Below are positions 22,494 to 33,055 of a DNA stretch of 64,000 nucleotides, one piece after another. Source of the DNA: Quercus robur (Eukaryota; Streptophyta; Magnoliopsida; Fagales; Fagaceae); assembly GCF_932294415.1 (NCBI RefSeq), contig NC_065541.1:29310790-29374789 (forward strand), given 5' to 3'. Within the stretch, counting starts at the first letter, position 1. The number at the start of each line of letters is the position of its first letter. The translations under genes and the position numbers were made by a program. The notes under the pieces are model-generated. The model was not told the DNA's origin. It was given only the letters and a program-made list of their open reading frames with translations, and made no database searches.

Positions 22494-24654
22494 ATGTCTA
22501 GTGAGGTGTCCAGTGAACAATCGTGGGTCTACGAAGAAGCGGGCTACAATGAGGTGTTTCCGTCAGGTCAAGGTGACCTCGGCACCTCCAATAGTGAAAG
22601 GGTTTTATTAACCAACTCTTCTTCCGTGGGAGAGGACAAGGACATGGATGTGGATGGGTCGGAGAGTGATTCCAATGATGACTTAGCTGATGATGAACCC
22701 CCCACTCAATCCGTCATAGGCCCTGATGGGTTTAGGGAGTTTATCATGATTCCATTGTGGACAATTAATGACTTCAACTCTTCCATCAAGCAAACACACT
22801 TTAATACAATTAAGGAGAAATACCAGATACCTATCAACATACCAATCCATCTACCCTCCAAACGTGAAAAGTGATATTATGAAGGTCTGGAAGACGTTAG
22901 TGTGTATGAGCAGATGCTAAAAGCAGGCCTGAGATTCCCTCTTAGTGCCCTTCACCGTCGTCTTCTTCAGTACCTTGGACTATTCGTCACCCAAATCTCT
23001 TCGAACGCCTGGAGAGTCTTCCTGGGTGCGGAAGTCCCGCATGGGGTTTTGTCCAACAGGGCATGAAGGATGATGGTGGAAGAGTATTTTCATTGTTATC
23101 GTCCGTCCAAGATCACCCAATCAAGGGGCATGTACAGTTTCGTGCTTAGGAGTCCGTTGCTTAGGTTAGTATGCGACACTCCTGATTCGAATAGAAACTG
23201 GAAGAGTCGTTACTTTTTCATTCAAGTGGATGACTAGATGTGTCATCCCAATAATCATGAGTGCATGCTTGTGGACAAAACTTGGGGTATAATGCCCCCA
23301 TCTGGTATGTATTCGTCCATCTCAGGTCTTCATTTACTACTGTTTATTTCGTCTAATATTCTAACCGTCTCTATTTTTAGCTCGGGATCATCCAAAAGTC
23401 ACCCTTGAAGAGTGGAGCTTTTTGGAAAGGATCTTTACGACCACTAAGCTATCGGAGAGGTTGTGGTTGAAGTTGGTTACCTTGGATACCCTCCACTGGT
23501 ATTGCAACAGTCCTGAACCAACTAAGGCTACCCGTCGTTACGACACACGAGTCCGTCAACGTAAGTCCGTTGCCCAATACTTTCGTTTTTTGCATTTTAG
23601 AAGCTTAGCTTTTAACCCATCCATTTTTATGCAGAAATGGAAGATAGCAAGAGGAAAGCCTTCATTAAGCAGCAAGCCATTGCTAGGAAGAAACTAGAGG
23701 GTAGCCTACCCCTTAAGATGGGTCAAGCTAATCCATCCACCAAGAGAAAACCGTCAAAAAAGGTGGACCGTCTACCTAAGAAACCAAAGGTTGGGTCGGG
23801 GTCAACTATTGGTGAGACCCCTACCATCAGCAAGTTACCCCTCAAGCCAGGTCCGGGCAAGGGGAAAGGACTGATGAAGGGCCAGGTTCTTGCCATCGAG
23901 GAGCACCCCGTCCTTCTTCGTGAAGACTCAAGCTATGCCCTCAAGTAGCTCTCGTCCATTATCAAGGACGATGACTATTCAGTCTTGGTTAATCATGCTA
24001 TAGAGGCCAAAGGGGAGACGAGCCCTTTTAGCTTGGCATAGGTATGTCTATTCGTCCACTTGTGTTTGTTTTGTTCCAGTGTTGTCTTTTTAAAACCTCA
24101 CGATTATGAGCCGTCTGAGGGACAAGCTAGACACTAAGGAGACGGAGGTACAGGAGCTATTGGCCTGGAAGGACGTCCAAGTAGGGAAGCTTGACTTGAC
24201 CAAAGAGCTCTTAAAGGAATTGGAGGCACAAGTCGAAGCACTGAAGAAAATTTTGAAGGACAAAGAGGGCGAGGTCACGGAGGTAAAGAGTCAACTCCAT
24301 CAGGCAAAGTAGGATGCGATTAAGGAATATCGTGATTTTGATGACCTCCTAAGGGAGCTCAGCAACTCCTTTGCTGATGGTTTTGATGACTGCTTCCAAT
24401 AGGTCAAAGCCTCTTTTCCGAACTTGGACCTTTCCCGCATCTCAATTGATACCAGAGGCTAGACTCCAACCCCTCCAGTTAACTTGGAAGGGATCGACAA
24501 GCTCTTCGCTGAGGACATAACCGTCAACGTTCAAGATGACGGGGATGCTGTTCCTGGTGATCAAGAGAAATCCGTCGAGCATGGTACCCATCAACCTGAA
24601 GATGTGCAGATTATTGAAGAGAAGAATGAAGAAACCCCCACCGTCCAGCAGTAG
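22494..24654 (+). pseudogene. Antisense spliced gene of the Tat element (gypsy-type-transposon-like, coiled coil)
   Basis: Gene read opposite to gag-pol, between integrase and the 3' LTR. Exons by my model: 22494-23304, 23381-23560, 23635-24041 and from about 24080 or later to 24654. The first two introns have gtatgt or gtaagt donors, AG acceptors and matching phase. The protein starts with an acidic Ser/Asp/Glu region. A block follows with LRFPLSALHRRLLQYLGLF and ISSNAWRVFLG, resembling the plant family Pfam calls putative gypsy type transposon (from memory). Then come a Lys-rich basic region and a heptad-like coiled coil near 24106-24312. Eight in-frame stops (first at 22872, then 23064, 23235, 23946, 24039, 24310, 24400 and 24460) mean this copy is dead. 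Most are TAG where CAG or TGG is likely. The frame into the last exon is off by an indel. Function is unknown; a gag-like or regulatory role is only a guess. Confidence 0.7.
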
Positions 24655-24924
24655 TTTTACTTTTTTCTTTTTACTTAGCTTTTTTTTTTCTTTTTTTTAA
24701 GTGTAAAGATCTTTTGGAAGAACAATATTTACGTTTAATTTTAACCGTTGCCTATTGCTTTTGCATGTAGACATTTCCCTTTATGGGCCTTTATAATATT
24801 TTGATTAGATGCTTAACAATATAGATATTTGTGCAAGATATCCGTCTATTTAATATCTGTAAACCAACTCTTGGGATGAACCCTCTTGTGAACTTTAATA
24901 AATACAAGCCATTGGCTAGAATGA

Positions 24925-25290
24925 ATCCGTCCACTTTGTAGACTAAGCGATTATAAGTCAACCATTGAGCCCGTCCAGTTCCTGGGTTTTATGAGTCATC
25001 CCCTTAGGGTTAATCCGTCCACTTTATGGACTTAATAAATTTGAGTCATCCCTTCGGGATGAATTCGTCCACTTCATGGATTGGTATGAATACAAGTCAC
25101 CTGTATGGTAATTTTGCGGACTGATTAAATTTGAGTAATCCCTTTGGAATGAACCCATCCACTTTGTGGACTAGATAAACTTGAACCTGTCCACTTTATG
25201 GACTTGTTATACTCATCTCTTAAGGATGAAACCCGTCCACTTTGTGGACTGGAAAAATTTGAGCTCGTCCACTTTATGGACTTGATAATG
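24925..25290 (-). repeat. Tandem array with gtccac-ttt-gtggac hairpins
   Basis: About eight copies of gtccacttt(g/a)tggac, spaced roughly 35-80 bp, alternate with a degenerate aatttgagtcatccctt(c/t)gg word. Each core can form a 5-6 bp stem with a 3-5 base loop. The array lies between integrase and the antisense gene, that is, in the 3' untranslated region of the Tat element. No coding function was seen from 24655 to 25440. Confidence 0.7.
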
Positions 25291-25670
25291 ATTATGTAAA
25301 GATGTAGATAGCATACTCATGGCATTTTTGAATAATTCCTCTTATTGTGTGATAAATACGCGTATAGAAATTGTTTTTGGAAAATGAAAAATCTACCCTT
25401 CAAGCTTAACAGGAATAAAAATTTAACTAAAAAGTGATAAAATGGAAATAAGGAGTATTGTTGTCCATGCTGCTGTATACTGGTAGTACTTCTTCAGGTG
25501 CTTCGTGTTCTAGGGGTGGTGCAACTTCTGCCAGTCCAATGTCTCCAGGTGGTAAGTTCCCTTCCTATGCCATGATGCGATCCTATAAGGTCCTTCCCAA
25601 TTAGGTTCTGGCTTTCCTTGGGAGGTGTCTTTTGCAATGCCTGTTACCCTCTTAGGACAAGATCTCCAAC

Positions 25671-26534
25671 CTAGAAGTCCCTATGTCTAACCTTGGAGTT
25701 GCAGTGCTTGGCCATGAGGTCTTGATATCGTGCTAACCTTTGCTCAACCGTTGCTTTGACCTCGTCCACCAGATTAAGCTGCAAGCGCATTGCTTCGTCG
25801 TTTCTACCTTCGTCATGGTTTCCTACTCTGTAGCTTGTGAGCCCTATTTCAGTTGGAATGACCGCTTCGCTTCCATATGCTAGTTGAAACGATGTCTCTC
25901 CTGTAGGTGTCCTTGCTGTCATCCTGTATGCCTATAAGACACTTGGCAATTCTTCCAGCCATATAGCCTTTGCCCCCTCGAGCCTGGTCTTAATAATTTT
26001 GAGCAAGGATTGGTTCGTGACCCCAACTTGCCCATTGGCCTGAAGGTGGACGGGAGATGAGTAGTGATTCTTGATCCCTAGTTGTGAGCAAAAGTCTCTG
26101 AATGTGTCGTTGTCGAACTGCTTCCCATTGTTTGAGACCAGCACTCTATGTATACTGTACCTGTAAATGATGTTTTTCCATACGAAACTTCGCACATTTT
26201 TCTTCTTGATGGTGGCCAGTGCTTCGGCTTCCACCCATTTGGTGAAATAGTCTATACCAACCACCAAAAATTTCAGCTGTCGAATTGCTGTTGGGAATGG
26301 GCCTATGATGTCCAATCCCCATTGCAGGAAAGGCAATGGGGCTGTCATTGGAGTGAGTTCTTCTAACGGCCGCCAGATGAGGTTGGCAAACCTTTGGCAC
26401 TTGTCACATGTTTTGATGTAAGTAATGGCATCCTTCTGCATGGTAGGCCAATAGTATCTTGCCCAGATAAGTTTGTGCATTAATGATCGCAGCCTAGAAT
26501 GGTTCCTGCAGATTCCTTCGTGAACTTCTCGCAT
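25671..26534 (-). pseudogene. Tat element integrase
   Basis: It joins retroelement cDNA to host DNA. An N-terminal zinc-binding part is present (HEGICRNHSR then CDKCQRFAN), followed by the catalytic core with LQWGLDIIGPFP for the first Asp. At the second site the frame reads VLVSNNGKQFD, with Asn where the family has Asp. At the third it reads QVGVTNQSLLK, with Gly where Glu is expected. The C-terminal part (MTARTPTGETSFQLAYGSEA) lies at 25671-25922 after a stop near 25929. It is catalytically dead. Confidence 0.85.
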
Positions 26535-26942
26535 GACATAGTCTGCCTCCTCGGGGATGAGACACCTCAGATACGGTTGGGAGAAACCCTTTTTGTATAG
26601 AACGTCTTTAATCAGAATGAAACGTGTTGCTTAAACCTTCAACTTCCTTGCAGCTTCCTTATCGTCAAGCAGCACGCCATCCTTTAGGTAGGAGATTATC
26701 GGTGTCGTCCAATAGTTCTCGGAACCTATTTCCTACACATTGATGCCGTCTATTAATGGTGAGATTTGAATGAAAGATAGTACCTGACTGGGGATAAGTA
26801 TGTACTTTGCTGATGCAGCTTTAGTAAGACGGTCGGCGTTCTCATTCTCCTCCCTTTATATCTGAACAAATTTCACTTGGAGGTCGCTTACTCGATTCTT
26901 CACTTACTCAAGGTACTTCTTCATCTGTTCATTCTTGCAGTC

Positions 26943-27210
26943 TCAGTCACCATTAACTTGACTAGTCACTACCTGGGAATCGCAGTACACGACCATATTT
27001 GCAGCTCCTACCACTTTGGCGAGATCCAGCCCCGCTATCAAAGTTTTGTACATTGCCTCATTATTGGTCATAGGGAAATCAAGATGGACCATGCATTCGA
27101 ACTTATCCCCTTCCGAGCTGTGGAGTACCACACCAGCTCCACCTGTTTTCTTGTTGGAAGATCCATTCGTGTGGATGCTCCATTGTGGGCTTAATTTTGC
27201 CCCTTAGCCT
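26943..27210 (-). pseudogene. Tat element second (additional) RNase H
   Basis: The minus strand reads GAGVVLHSSEGDKFECMVHL, NNEAMYKTLIAGLDLAK and VYCDSQVVTSQVNGD, a cellular-type RNase H that follows the Gypsy RNase H in the Tat lineage. The catalytic Glu (NNEA) and Asp (CDSQ) remain. The linker and the rest toward integrase (26535-26940) are present but full of stops. Confidence 0.75.
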
Positions 27211-27229
27211 TCCACAAGAGTGAACTCTA

Positions 27230-28640
27230 CGATGAAGTCAGCGATCACTTGCCCTTTATAGCCGTACGTGGTCGATACTGTATGTCAAACTCGCTCAACT
27301 CAATTGCCCAAAATGCCATCTGTCCAGCAACTTCAGGGCTGCTCAAAGCCCTTCGCAGGGGCTTGTCTATTAGGACGATCATAGTGTGTTTGGAAATATG
27401 GCTTAAGCTTTCTCGCCGTAGTTACCAAGGCGAAAGCGAGTTTTTCCATCGGGGGGTATCTCTCTTCCACTCCTCAGAGTGCTCATCTTGTGAAGTACAC
27501 GGGTTTCTGTACCCCGTTCTCTTCTCTAACTAAAGTCGCGCTGACAGCGGCTGGGGCGACGGCTAGATGTAGGAACAATTCTTCCCTTGGTTTGGACAGG
27601 CTGAGTAGTGGCAGGGAAGAAAGATATGTTTTCAAGTCTTCGAATGCTTGTTGACATTCAGTCATCCATTCAAAGGACTTTTTCAATGTGCGGAAGAAGG
27701 ACAGGTACTTATCCGTTGCTCTTGAGACGAACCTATTTAGTACAGCTATCTTACGGTTCAGGCTCTGTACCTCCTTAACAGTCTTTAGCGGGGTTAACTT
27801 CATTATGGCCTGTATCTTATCCGGGTTGACCTTAATACCTCTTTGGGATACCATGAACCCTAGGAATTTTCCTGCCATCACCACGAACACACACTTGCTT
27901 GGATTCAGTTTCATGTTATAGGACTAAAGGGTGTCGAAAGTCTCTTGGAGGTCGTTCAAATGGCCATTCTCCCGTATGCTTTTTACCAGCATGTTGATCA
28001 CGTAAACTTGCACATTCCTCCTAATCTAATGTATGAACATTTTGTTCATCAGCCTTTGATACGTGGCTCCTGCGTTCTTAAGTCTGAACGACATTACTTT
28101 GTAACAGAAGAGACCCTGGCTGGTGACAAATGAAGTCTTCTCTTAATCGGCCTCGTCCAGCTTGATCTGGTTGTAATCAGAGAATGCATTCATGAAACTT
28201 AGTAGCTGGTGTCTTACTGTTGAGTCCACCAAGATGTCAATCCGCGGGAAAGGATAACTGTCCTTCGGGCAAGCCCTATTTAGGTCTGTGAAGTCCAGCA
28301 CATCCTCCACTTTCTGTTGGCTTTCTTAACCATCACCACGTTGGCTAGCCAGTTGGGGTAGTACACTTCTTGTATAAAGTTTGCTTCCTGTAACTTGCGC
28401 ACCTCATCTGCTATGGCTTTGTCTCGCTCCTGTGCGAACACCCATTTTTTCTATCGGATGGGAGGGAAAAAGGATGATACATTCAACTTATGGACTATGA
28501 TTGACGGATCAATTTCGGGCATGTCATCATGGCTCTAGGCGAACACGTCCTGGTTTTCCTTTAGGAATGTTGTGAGCACCTAACGGACTAGCAAGCTAGC
28601 CAAAGTGTTGATCCTAGTTGTTCGTTCAGGTTTAGAATCA
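27230..28640 (-). pseudogene. Tat element reverse transcriptase and Gypsy RNase H
   Basis: RT fragments span the stretch, for example IADEVRKLQEANFIQEVYYP and NWLANVVMVKKANRKWRMC (28290-28430), then MKLNPSKCVFVVMAGKFLGF and the connection domain up to 27483. The catalytic box at 27994-28005 reads Tyr-Val-Ile-Asn instead of the family's Tyr-Val-Asp-Asp, so polymerase activity is lost. RNase H sequence continues with LSLSKPREELFLHLAVAPAA and on to about 27230 through stops and shifts. Confidence 0.8.
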
Positions 28641-29165
28641 TTAAGGAGTACTTCTTCCAGTCCTTCCACCAGTTCTGCCACCATTCGTTGTTCCACTATA
28701 CACATAGTCTGCAAATGATCGTCCATTTTCAACATGACTATGTAGCATTTGTGCGCCATACTCGGTGGGGAACTTGATCATCAAACGATAAGTTGAAGTT
28801 ACGGCCTTCCATGAATTCAAAGTGGGGCAACCCAATATGGCATTGTAAGTGGATGAACAATCAACAACCAGGAACATAACATCCTTGGTGATCTGCTGTG
28901 GGTAATCTCCAACTATTACAGGCAGAGTGACTGCTCCTAGGGGGTGTACCCTTGTCCCTCCGAATCCAACGAGTGGCACGTTAACTGGAATCAGCCGTTC
29001 TCTATCAATCCTTATCTACTAGAATGCTGGGTAGTAAAGGATGTCAGCAGAGCTCCTATTATCCATAAGGACTAAGTGGGTGTTGTAATCCCCCACCCGT
29101 ATGCTAACCACGAGCACATCGTCTGTGGGTGGTGGAGACGCTTGGCATCTTCCTCTGTGAACCCA
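28641..29165 (-). pseudogene. Tat element aspartic protease
   Basis: The active-site region reads VLMDNRSSADILYYPAF (near 29030-29085). The family has Asp followed by a small residue and Gly; here Arg replaces Gly. It is followed by PLVGFGGTRVHPLGAVTLPV and AILGCPTLNSWKAV, the flap-side and C-terminal parts. Two stop codons follow ILYYPAF, near the join to the 28641-28979 frame. It is inactive. Confidence 0.8.
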
Positions 29166-29726
29166 ATTATAGGATTGTCAATCTGCACCATCTTTGGGAC
29201 GAATCCCGTCAACTGGATGTTCTGAACCATCCATTGGTAGGTTTTGCGAGCCTTCTTGGACGAGCCAAATGCTGAACTTCGGCATACGAAACTTCAGTGG
29301 AAGGGGGAACGAAGTGACGGGTGCGGTGAATGGTGAATCAATTCAATGGACCAAGTCATCGAGGTCACTAGACACCCATCCTCTAAAGGCGTTCATCATA
29401 AATTCCATCAATTCCTTCATCATCTGCATCTCCATGACTATGTGAGGTGGAGCTGTATCCATGGTAGATGGACGGCTTGTGTCCTGTCGCTCTGGTCTGC
29501 TTGGGGCGTTGCTACCTTCCGACCCCTCTTAGTCCCTCTGCTTAACGCTGGTGCCTTTTTGGTCCTCCTCCTGAGTGTTAAGCCCCATGTTCTTTTGGCG
29601 CAGCTGCTCTTCTAGATCATGGTTTTGCTTGGAAAGGCATTCCACTACTGTCGCAAGAGTTTGAACCTATCGCTCAAGGGTCGTGCTGCGTGGTTCGTCA
29701 CCTTGATGGTTAGTGGTGGTTGCCAT
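29166..29726 (-). pseudogene. Tat element gag, N-terminal remnant with internal deletion
   Basis: It starts at an ATG at 29726 (ATTTNHQGDEP) and has a short coiled coil (RQVQTLATVVECLSKQNHDL) and MQMMKELMEFMMNAF. It ends near FPLPLKFRMPKF. The next recognisable sequence is IDNPIIGFTEEDAKRLHHP, which belongs just before the protease. The whole gag core seen in the related element at 34155-34510 is absent, so roughly 1 kb or more is deleted around 29230-29290. Confidence 0.7.
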
Positions 29727-29793
29727 CGAACAAGTAAGTACCATCCAACTTTTTTGTCTGAGAAGCGTTAAGTATGGCTTATTTCCTATCTCT

Positions 29794-29810
29794 CCCCACA
29801 GAAGGCGCCA
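29794..29810 (-). other. Primer binding site of the Tat element
   Basis: Two bases inside the 5' LTR the minus strand reads tggcgccttctgtgggg, the standard form and position of a Gypsy tRNA primer site in plants. The equivalent site in the second element, at 32543-32560, reads ttggctctatctgtgggg. Confidence 0.7.
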
Positions 29811-29812
29811 AC

Positions 29813-30398
29813 TGATGATGCTAAAAATTGTCAGTTAATCACACAGTCCTCACGTGCTCAAGACAACACTTACACAACATAGAACAAGAAGATCTTAGGA
29901 GAGTACCGATGTGGTACCTGCCAAAGATCCTCCAAAGGTTAAGTTAGGGAACTTTCACAACTCTAGAGTATTAGAGCTAGGGTAAATTATGTGTGCCTTG
30001 ATTTGTGAGTTCTTTGGGATTTTTATAGTAATATAGAACCGCCTTTTTTCTTTCTTGGGGAAAAGGAACTTTTCCTTATAAGGAAGATCCTCATAAAAGC
30101 ACGTATTTTATGAAATCCTTTCCATATAACTATTTTGTTGATTAGGGTTTATCGTGAAGCGCAAGATATTTCATTTTGAAGTTTCTTGAGGACTACTTAA
30201 ACCATGTGGATGCCATGTGACCTTGCCACCGTCCACTTTGTATCCGTCCGCTTTCTAATCCATCCTCCATGGAGAGTCCGTCTTCATGTGTACACGCCCC
30301 CCGTCTTCTTCCATCATCTTGATCACGAGCTAAAAAGTACCATTGCTTATGATTGGTTCAATAGAATGAGACCGTCTACATCCATTTTACCCTCTTTA
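29813..30398 (-). repeat. 5' LTR of the Tat element
   Basis: It is 586 bp and pairs with 21439-22022. Its outer end reads TA on the minus strand, where the partner has TG, a single transition. GGTGT at 30399-30403 is the likely right target duplication. Confidence 0.85.
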
Positions 30399-30403
30399 GG
30401 TGT

Positions 30404-30855
30404 GGTGAAGCAGTTCCAACTCTATCCATGCCTAATCCTCTATCTTATAATGTGAATGAATTAGAGGCATTAGCTTGTCGCAGAGCAGTACAGTTTGTAG
30501 GAGAAATCGAGCATCAAAAAGTTATCTTTAAGGGTGACTCGTCAGTGTTGATTAATGCTCTATCTCAAGGGTCTGGTTTTGCTTCCTATGGGAATATCAT
30601 TGAGGATATCCTCTTCCTTGCTGGTGATTTCCATTTTTTTTTTTTTTTGTCATGTTAAAAGAATTTGTAATGTTGTGGCCGATGCTCTTGCTAAAAAGGC
30701 CAAAGACTTGTTGGGGATTCAGGTTTTGGTTGGAAGACCTACCTGAAGACATTTCTCCACTTGTCCTTTTGGATATTCATTAATTTGTTTTCAGTTTAAT
30801 ATTTCCACAAGCTTGTTGTCAGGTTTCTCAACCAAAAAAAAAAAAAAAAAAAAAG
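30404..30855 (+). mobile_element. LINE-type element, right half (RNase H end and poly-A tail)
   Basis: It continues the RNase H broken at 21438: GEAVPTLSMPNP, NELEALACRRAVQFVGEIE, FKGDSSVLINALSQ and VVADALAKKAKDLLG. A T run near 30632-30649 has expanded inside the frame. The element ends with tttctcaacc and a 20-base poly-A tail (30834-30854), as expected for a LINE 3' end on the plus strand. Confidence 0.8.
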
Positions 30856-31097
30856 CTAAATAGATTGAGTTTTTAAAGCACTTTTTATAATATAAAAAGT
30901 ATCATATGTTAGTCAAAAGTCCACAAGTATAAGTGCTTGTGGAGTGTGGGGGGCAAGGGCTAGGGTTCAAGTCTCCAAGAGGGAGCTCCACACACATATA
31001 CACTTAGATTAGGTTAGAGTAGAATTTCTACCTTATATAAAAATAAATAAATAAATAAAAGGTCCAAAATTCACCAATATCAGGCTATGCAAAGTTA

Positions 31098-31741
31098 TGT
31101 TTGTATCAGCTCGTACAAAAATTTCTATATATTTTAGCATAAGAACTTTTTTTTTGGCATGCTCACTTTTCAAAACACTCTACATCAAATCATCTATTTT
31201 ACACTACATTTCATTAAAATATCAATTTTTCTTGATTTTTTTTTAATTGTTTCTCTTTCTTTACACACAAAAATCACCATCCACTATTTTCCTTCTTTCT
31301 TGGGATATATAATGAAAAAAAATAAATGCAAAATGAATAGTGTCATTGTAAATTTATACCGTTACTATAACATATTTGTAAATTTACACAATTATATACC
31401 GACTTATGTGAGTCATTTTTATGCAAAACTATGTAAATTTTACACTTTTTTCTATTATACACTCACTAATGTGAGTGCTCTAACTGTATAAATTTTGCGT
31501 TTAGTTTTTATTCTTTCTTTATGTATTTGGATGATGAAGAAAGAGAGTAAATACTAGTTGTTGTGTGTAAAGAAAGAGAAACAATTTTTAAAAAATCAAG
31601 AAAATTTGATATTTTAACAAAATTTAGTGTAAATAGATAATATGACATGGGTATTTTGAAAAATGAGTACATAAAATAAAAAATGTAGATTCTGATGCTA
31701 AAATAGACAAAAATTTACACGTGTTGATGTGAATGCTCTCC
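31098..31741. mobile_element. Fold-back element with long inverted arms
   Basis: The left arm (31100-31310) and right arm (31520-31741) are diverged inverted copies. Paired words include ttgtttctctttctttacacacaa and its complement, attaaaatatcaa and its complement, and tctattttacac and its complement. The right end gatgtgaatgctct resembles the ends of the elements at 46389 and 62156. Ends are approximate, and no coding content was seen. Confidence 0.5.
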
Positions 31742-32012
31742 ATTTGGTATAGTTGTAGTGTTTTAATCCATAGAGCTTTTACTATTTCAAAAAAAAAAAA
31801 AAAATTCCATAGAACTTTTACAATAAAGAGATTTAACTCATATTAAGCGCTTTATTGTTTAGAGTATTTGACAAAGGACCTATGTTCGAATCTCTACTCT
31901 ATCATAAAGAAACTCATCAGTGTCTTGACCTAAAGTTAAAGAGAAATTTTAGTTAAACGGATTATAAATTCAAATCTTATTATATCTATAAAAAATTAAA
32001 TAAAATAAAAGT

Positions 32013-32540
32013 TCACAAGTACTAAAATTACAGGCTCGTCCATGCAATGGACAAGTATTAAATCTACAGGCTCGTCCTTACAAATGACGAGCATCCAATC
32101 CACAGGGCTGTCCTTGAAAGGACGATCACACAACATTAATAGCATAGTCATAAATGGCTTCGTAATCGACGACCTCCAATGGTCAAAAAGGCCAACCATG
32201 AGCCAGTTAAGCCTCATTTAAGCTGAGGAATACATTACAAAAGACAGCCAAGAAGATAGCCATTAAGAGGCTACCATCAGTTATACTCATAATAAGCCTC
32301 CCAATAGTTGTATTAAGGCTATAAATAAGCCACCAAGCAATAGGAGAAAGGTACACAGATTCAAACATACAGAATTACATTCTGATTCTCTAAAAGATAT
32401 TGAGAATTCAACTGACTTAATCATCAAAGAACTGTTGGCTAACGCCACTCCGATGCCTTTCTCTCTCATCTTTACAGGGAACATTACCTCGTCATAGCTC
32501 AAACAAGGTCATTAACTAACGACCGTTTTTGGCTTAATTA
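32013..32540 (+). repeat. 5' LTR of the second Tat-type element
   Basis: The opening (agtactaaaattacaggctcgt) matches the 3' LTR start at 36080-36132. Short cgtcc/gacgag words are repeated through the U3 part. It ends ggcttaatta just before the primer site. Both terminal dinucleotides look mutated from TG and CA. Confidence 0.65.
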
Positions 32541-32611
32541 GTTTGGCTCTATCTGTGGGGAATGTAGATCTGAATCATACAGATTTTCGTAGCTCTACCA
32601 TTCAAACGACC

Positions 32612-33055
32612 CAATGGATCCAAGTTCATCAACCCCATTTAATCCAATGCAGATGACCCAGCAAATTCAAACGCCAGCAACAAGTGTTGAAGAATTGACC
32701 AAACAAAACGAGGAGTTGAGGCATTGCCTCTCTCAGGAGAATAGTAACGTGCCTACTTGCCAATGTAACTAGAACAACGATGACAAGGAAGGTCATATCC
32801 CATGAACCAGTAATAGGGAAGAAAGTTCCAGGTGAACAAAGTAGTCCAATTCCAGGTGAACAAGGCAGTCCAATTGAAACAATGATGAGCTTTTGATGAG
32901 CATGAGGAAAGAGATGAACGAATAAAAATGCCTTGAAAGGAAAGTCATCCAAGAAACTAGATGGAATTATCAAAAGAAAAAACTCTCCATTCACTAGTGA
33001 GGTCCTAGAGTGCCCTCTCCCATCGAAGTTTCAACTCCCCTAATTGGAGACTTAT
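32612..33055 (+). pseudogene. gag N-terminus of the second Tat-type element
   Basis: It starts ATG at 32612 (MDPSSSTPFNPMQMTQQIQ), then SVEELTKQNEELRHCLSQEN, a coiled-coil start as in the gag at 29726. It has several stops and reaches LPSKFQLP...LETY, where the frame is cut by the insertion at 33056. The gag core resumes at 34155. Confidence 0.7.

Larger units (their letters stand above)
21439..30398 (-). mobile_element. Tat-type Ty3/Gypsy retrotransposon inserted in a LINE
   Basis: A complete but dead 8.96-kb element. It has two LTRs (584 and 586 bp), a primer binding site, a gag remnant, protease, reverse transcriptase, two RNase H domains and integrase on the minus strand. A spliced gene on the plus strand lies between integrase and the 3' LTR. 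Two RNase H domains and an extra antisense gene are hallmarks of the Tat lineage. The insertion point is inside the RNase H of a LINE (parts at 20770-21438 and 30404-30855). The flanks GACAT and GGTGT differ only by transitions and are read as a decayed 5-bp target duplication. Confidence 0.85.

Noticed and set aside
26146..26400. Overlapping ORFs on both strands in the integrase region
   Set aside because: Only the minus frame with zinc-binding and core motifs is meaningful; the others are shadows.
31159..31491. 110-codon plus-strand ORF rich in Phe, Tyr and Ile
   Set aside because: AT-rich fold-back element sequence with low-complexity composition and no recognisable domain.
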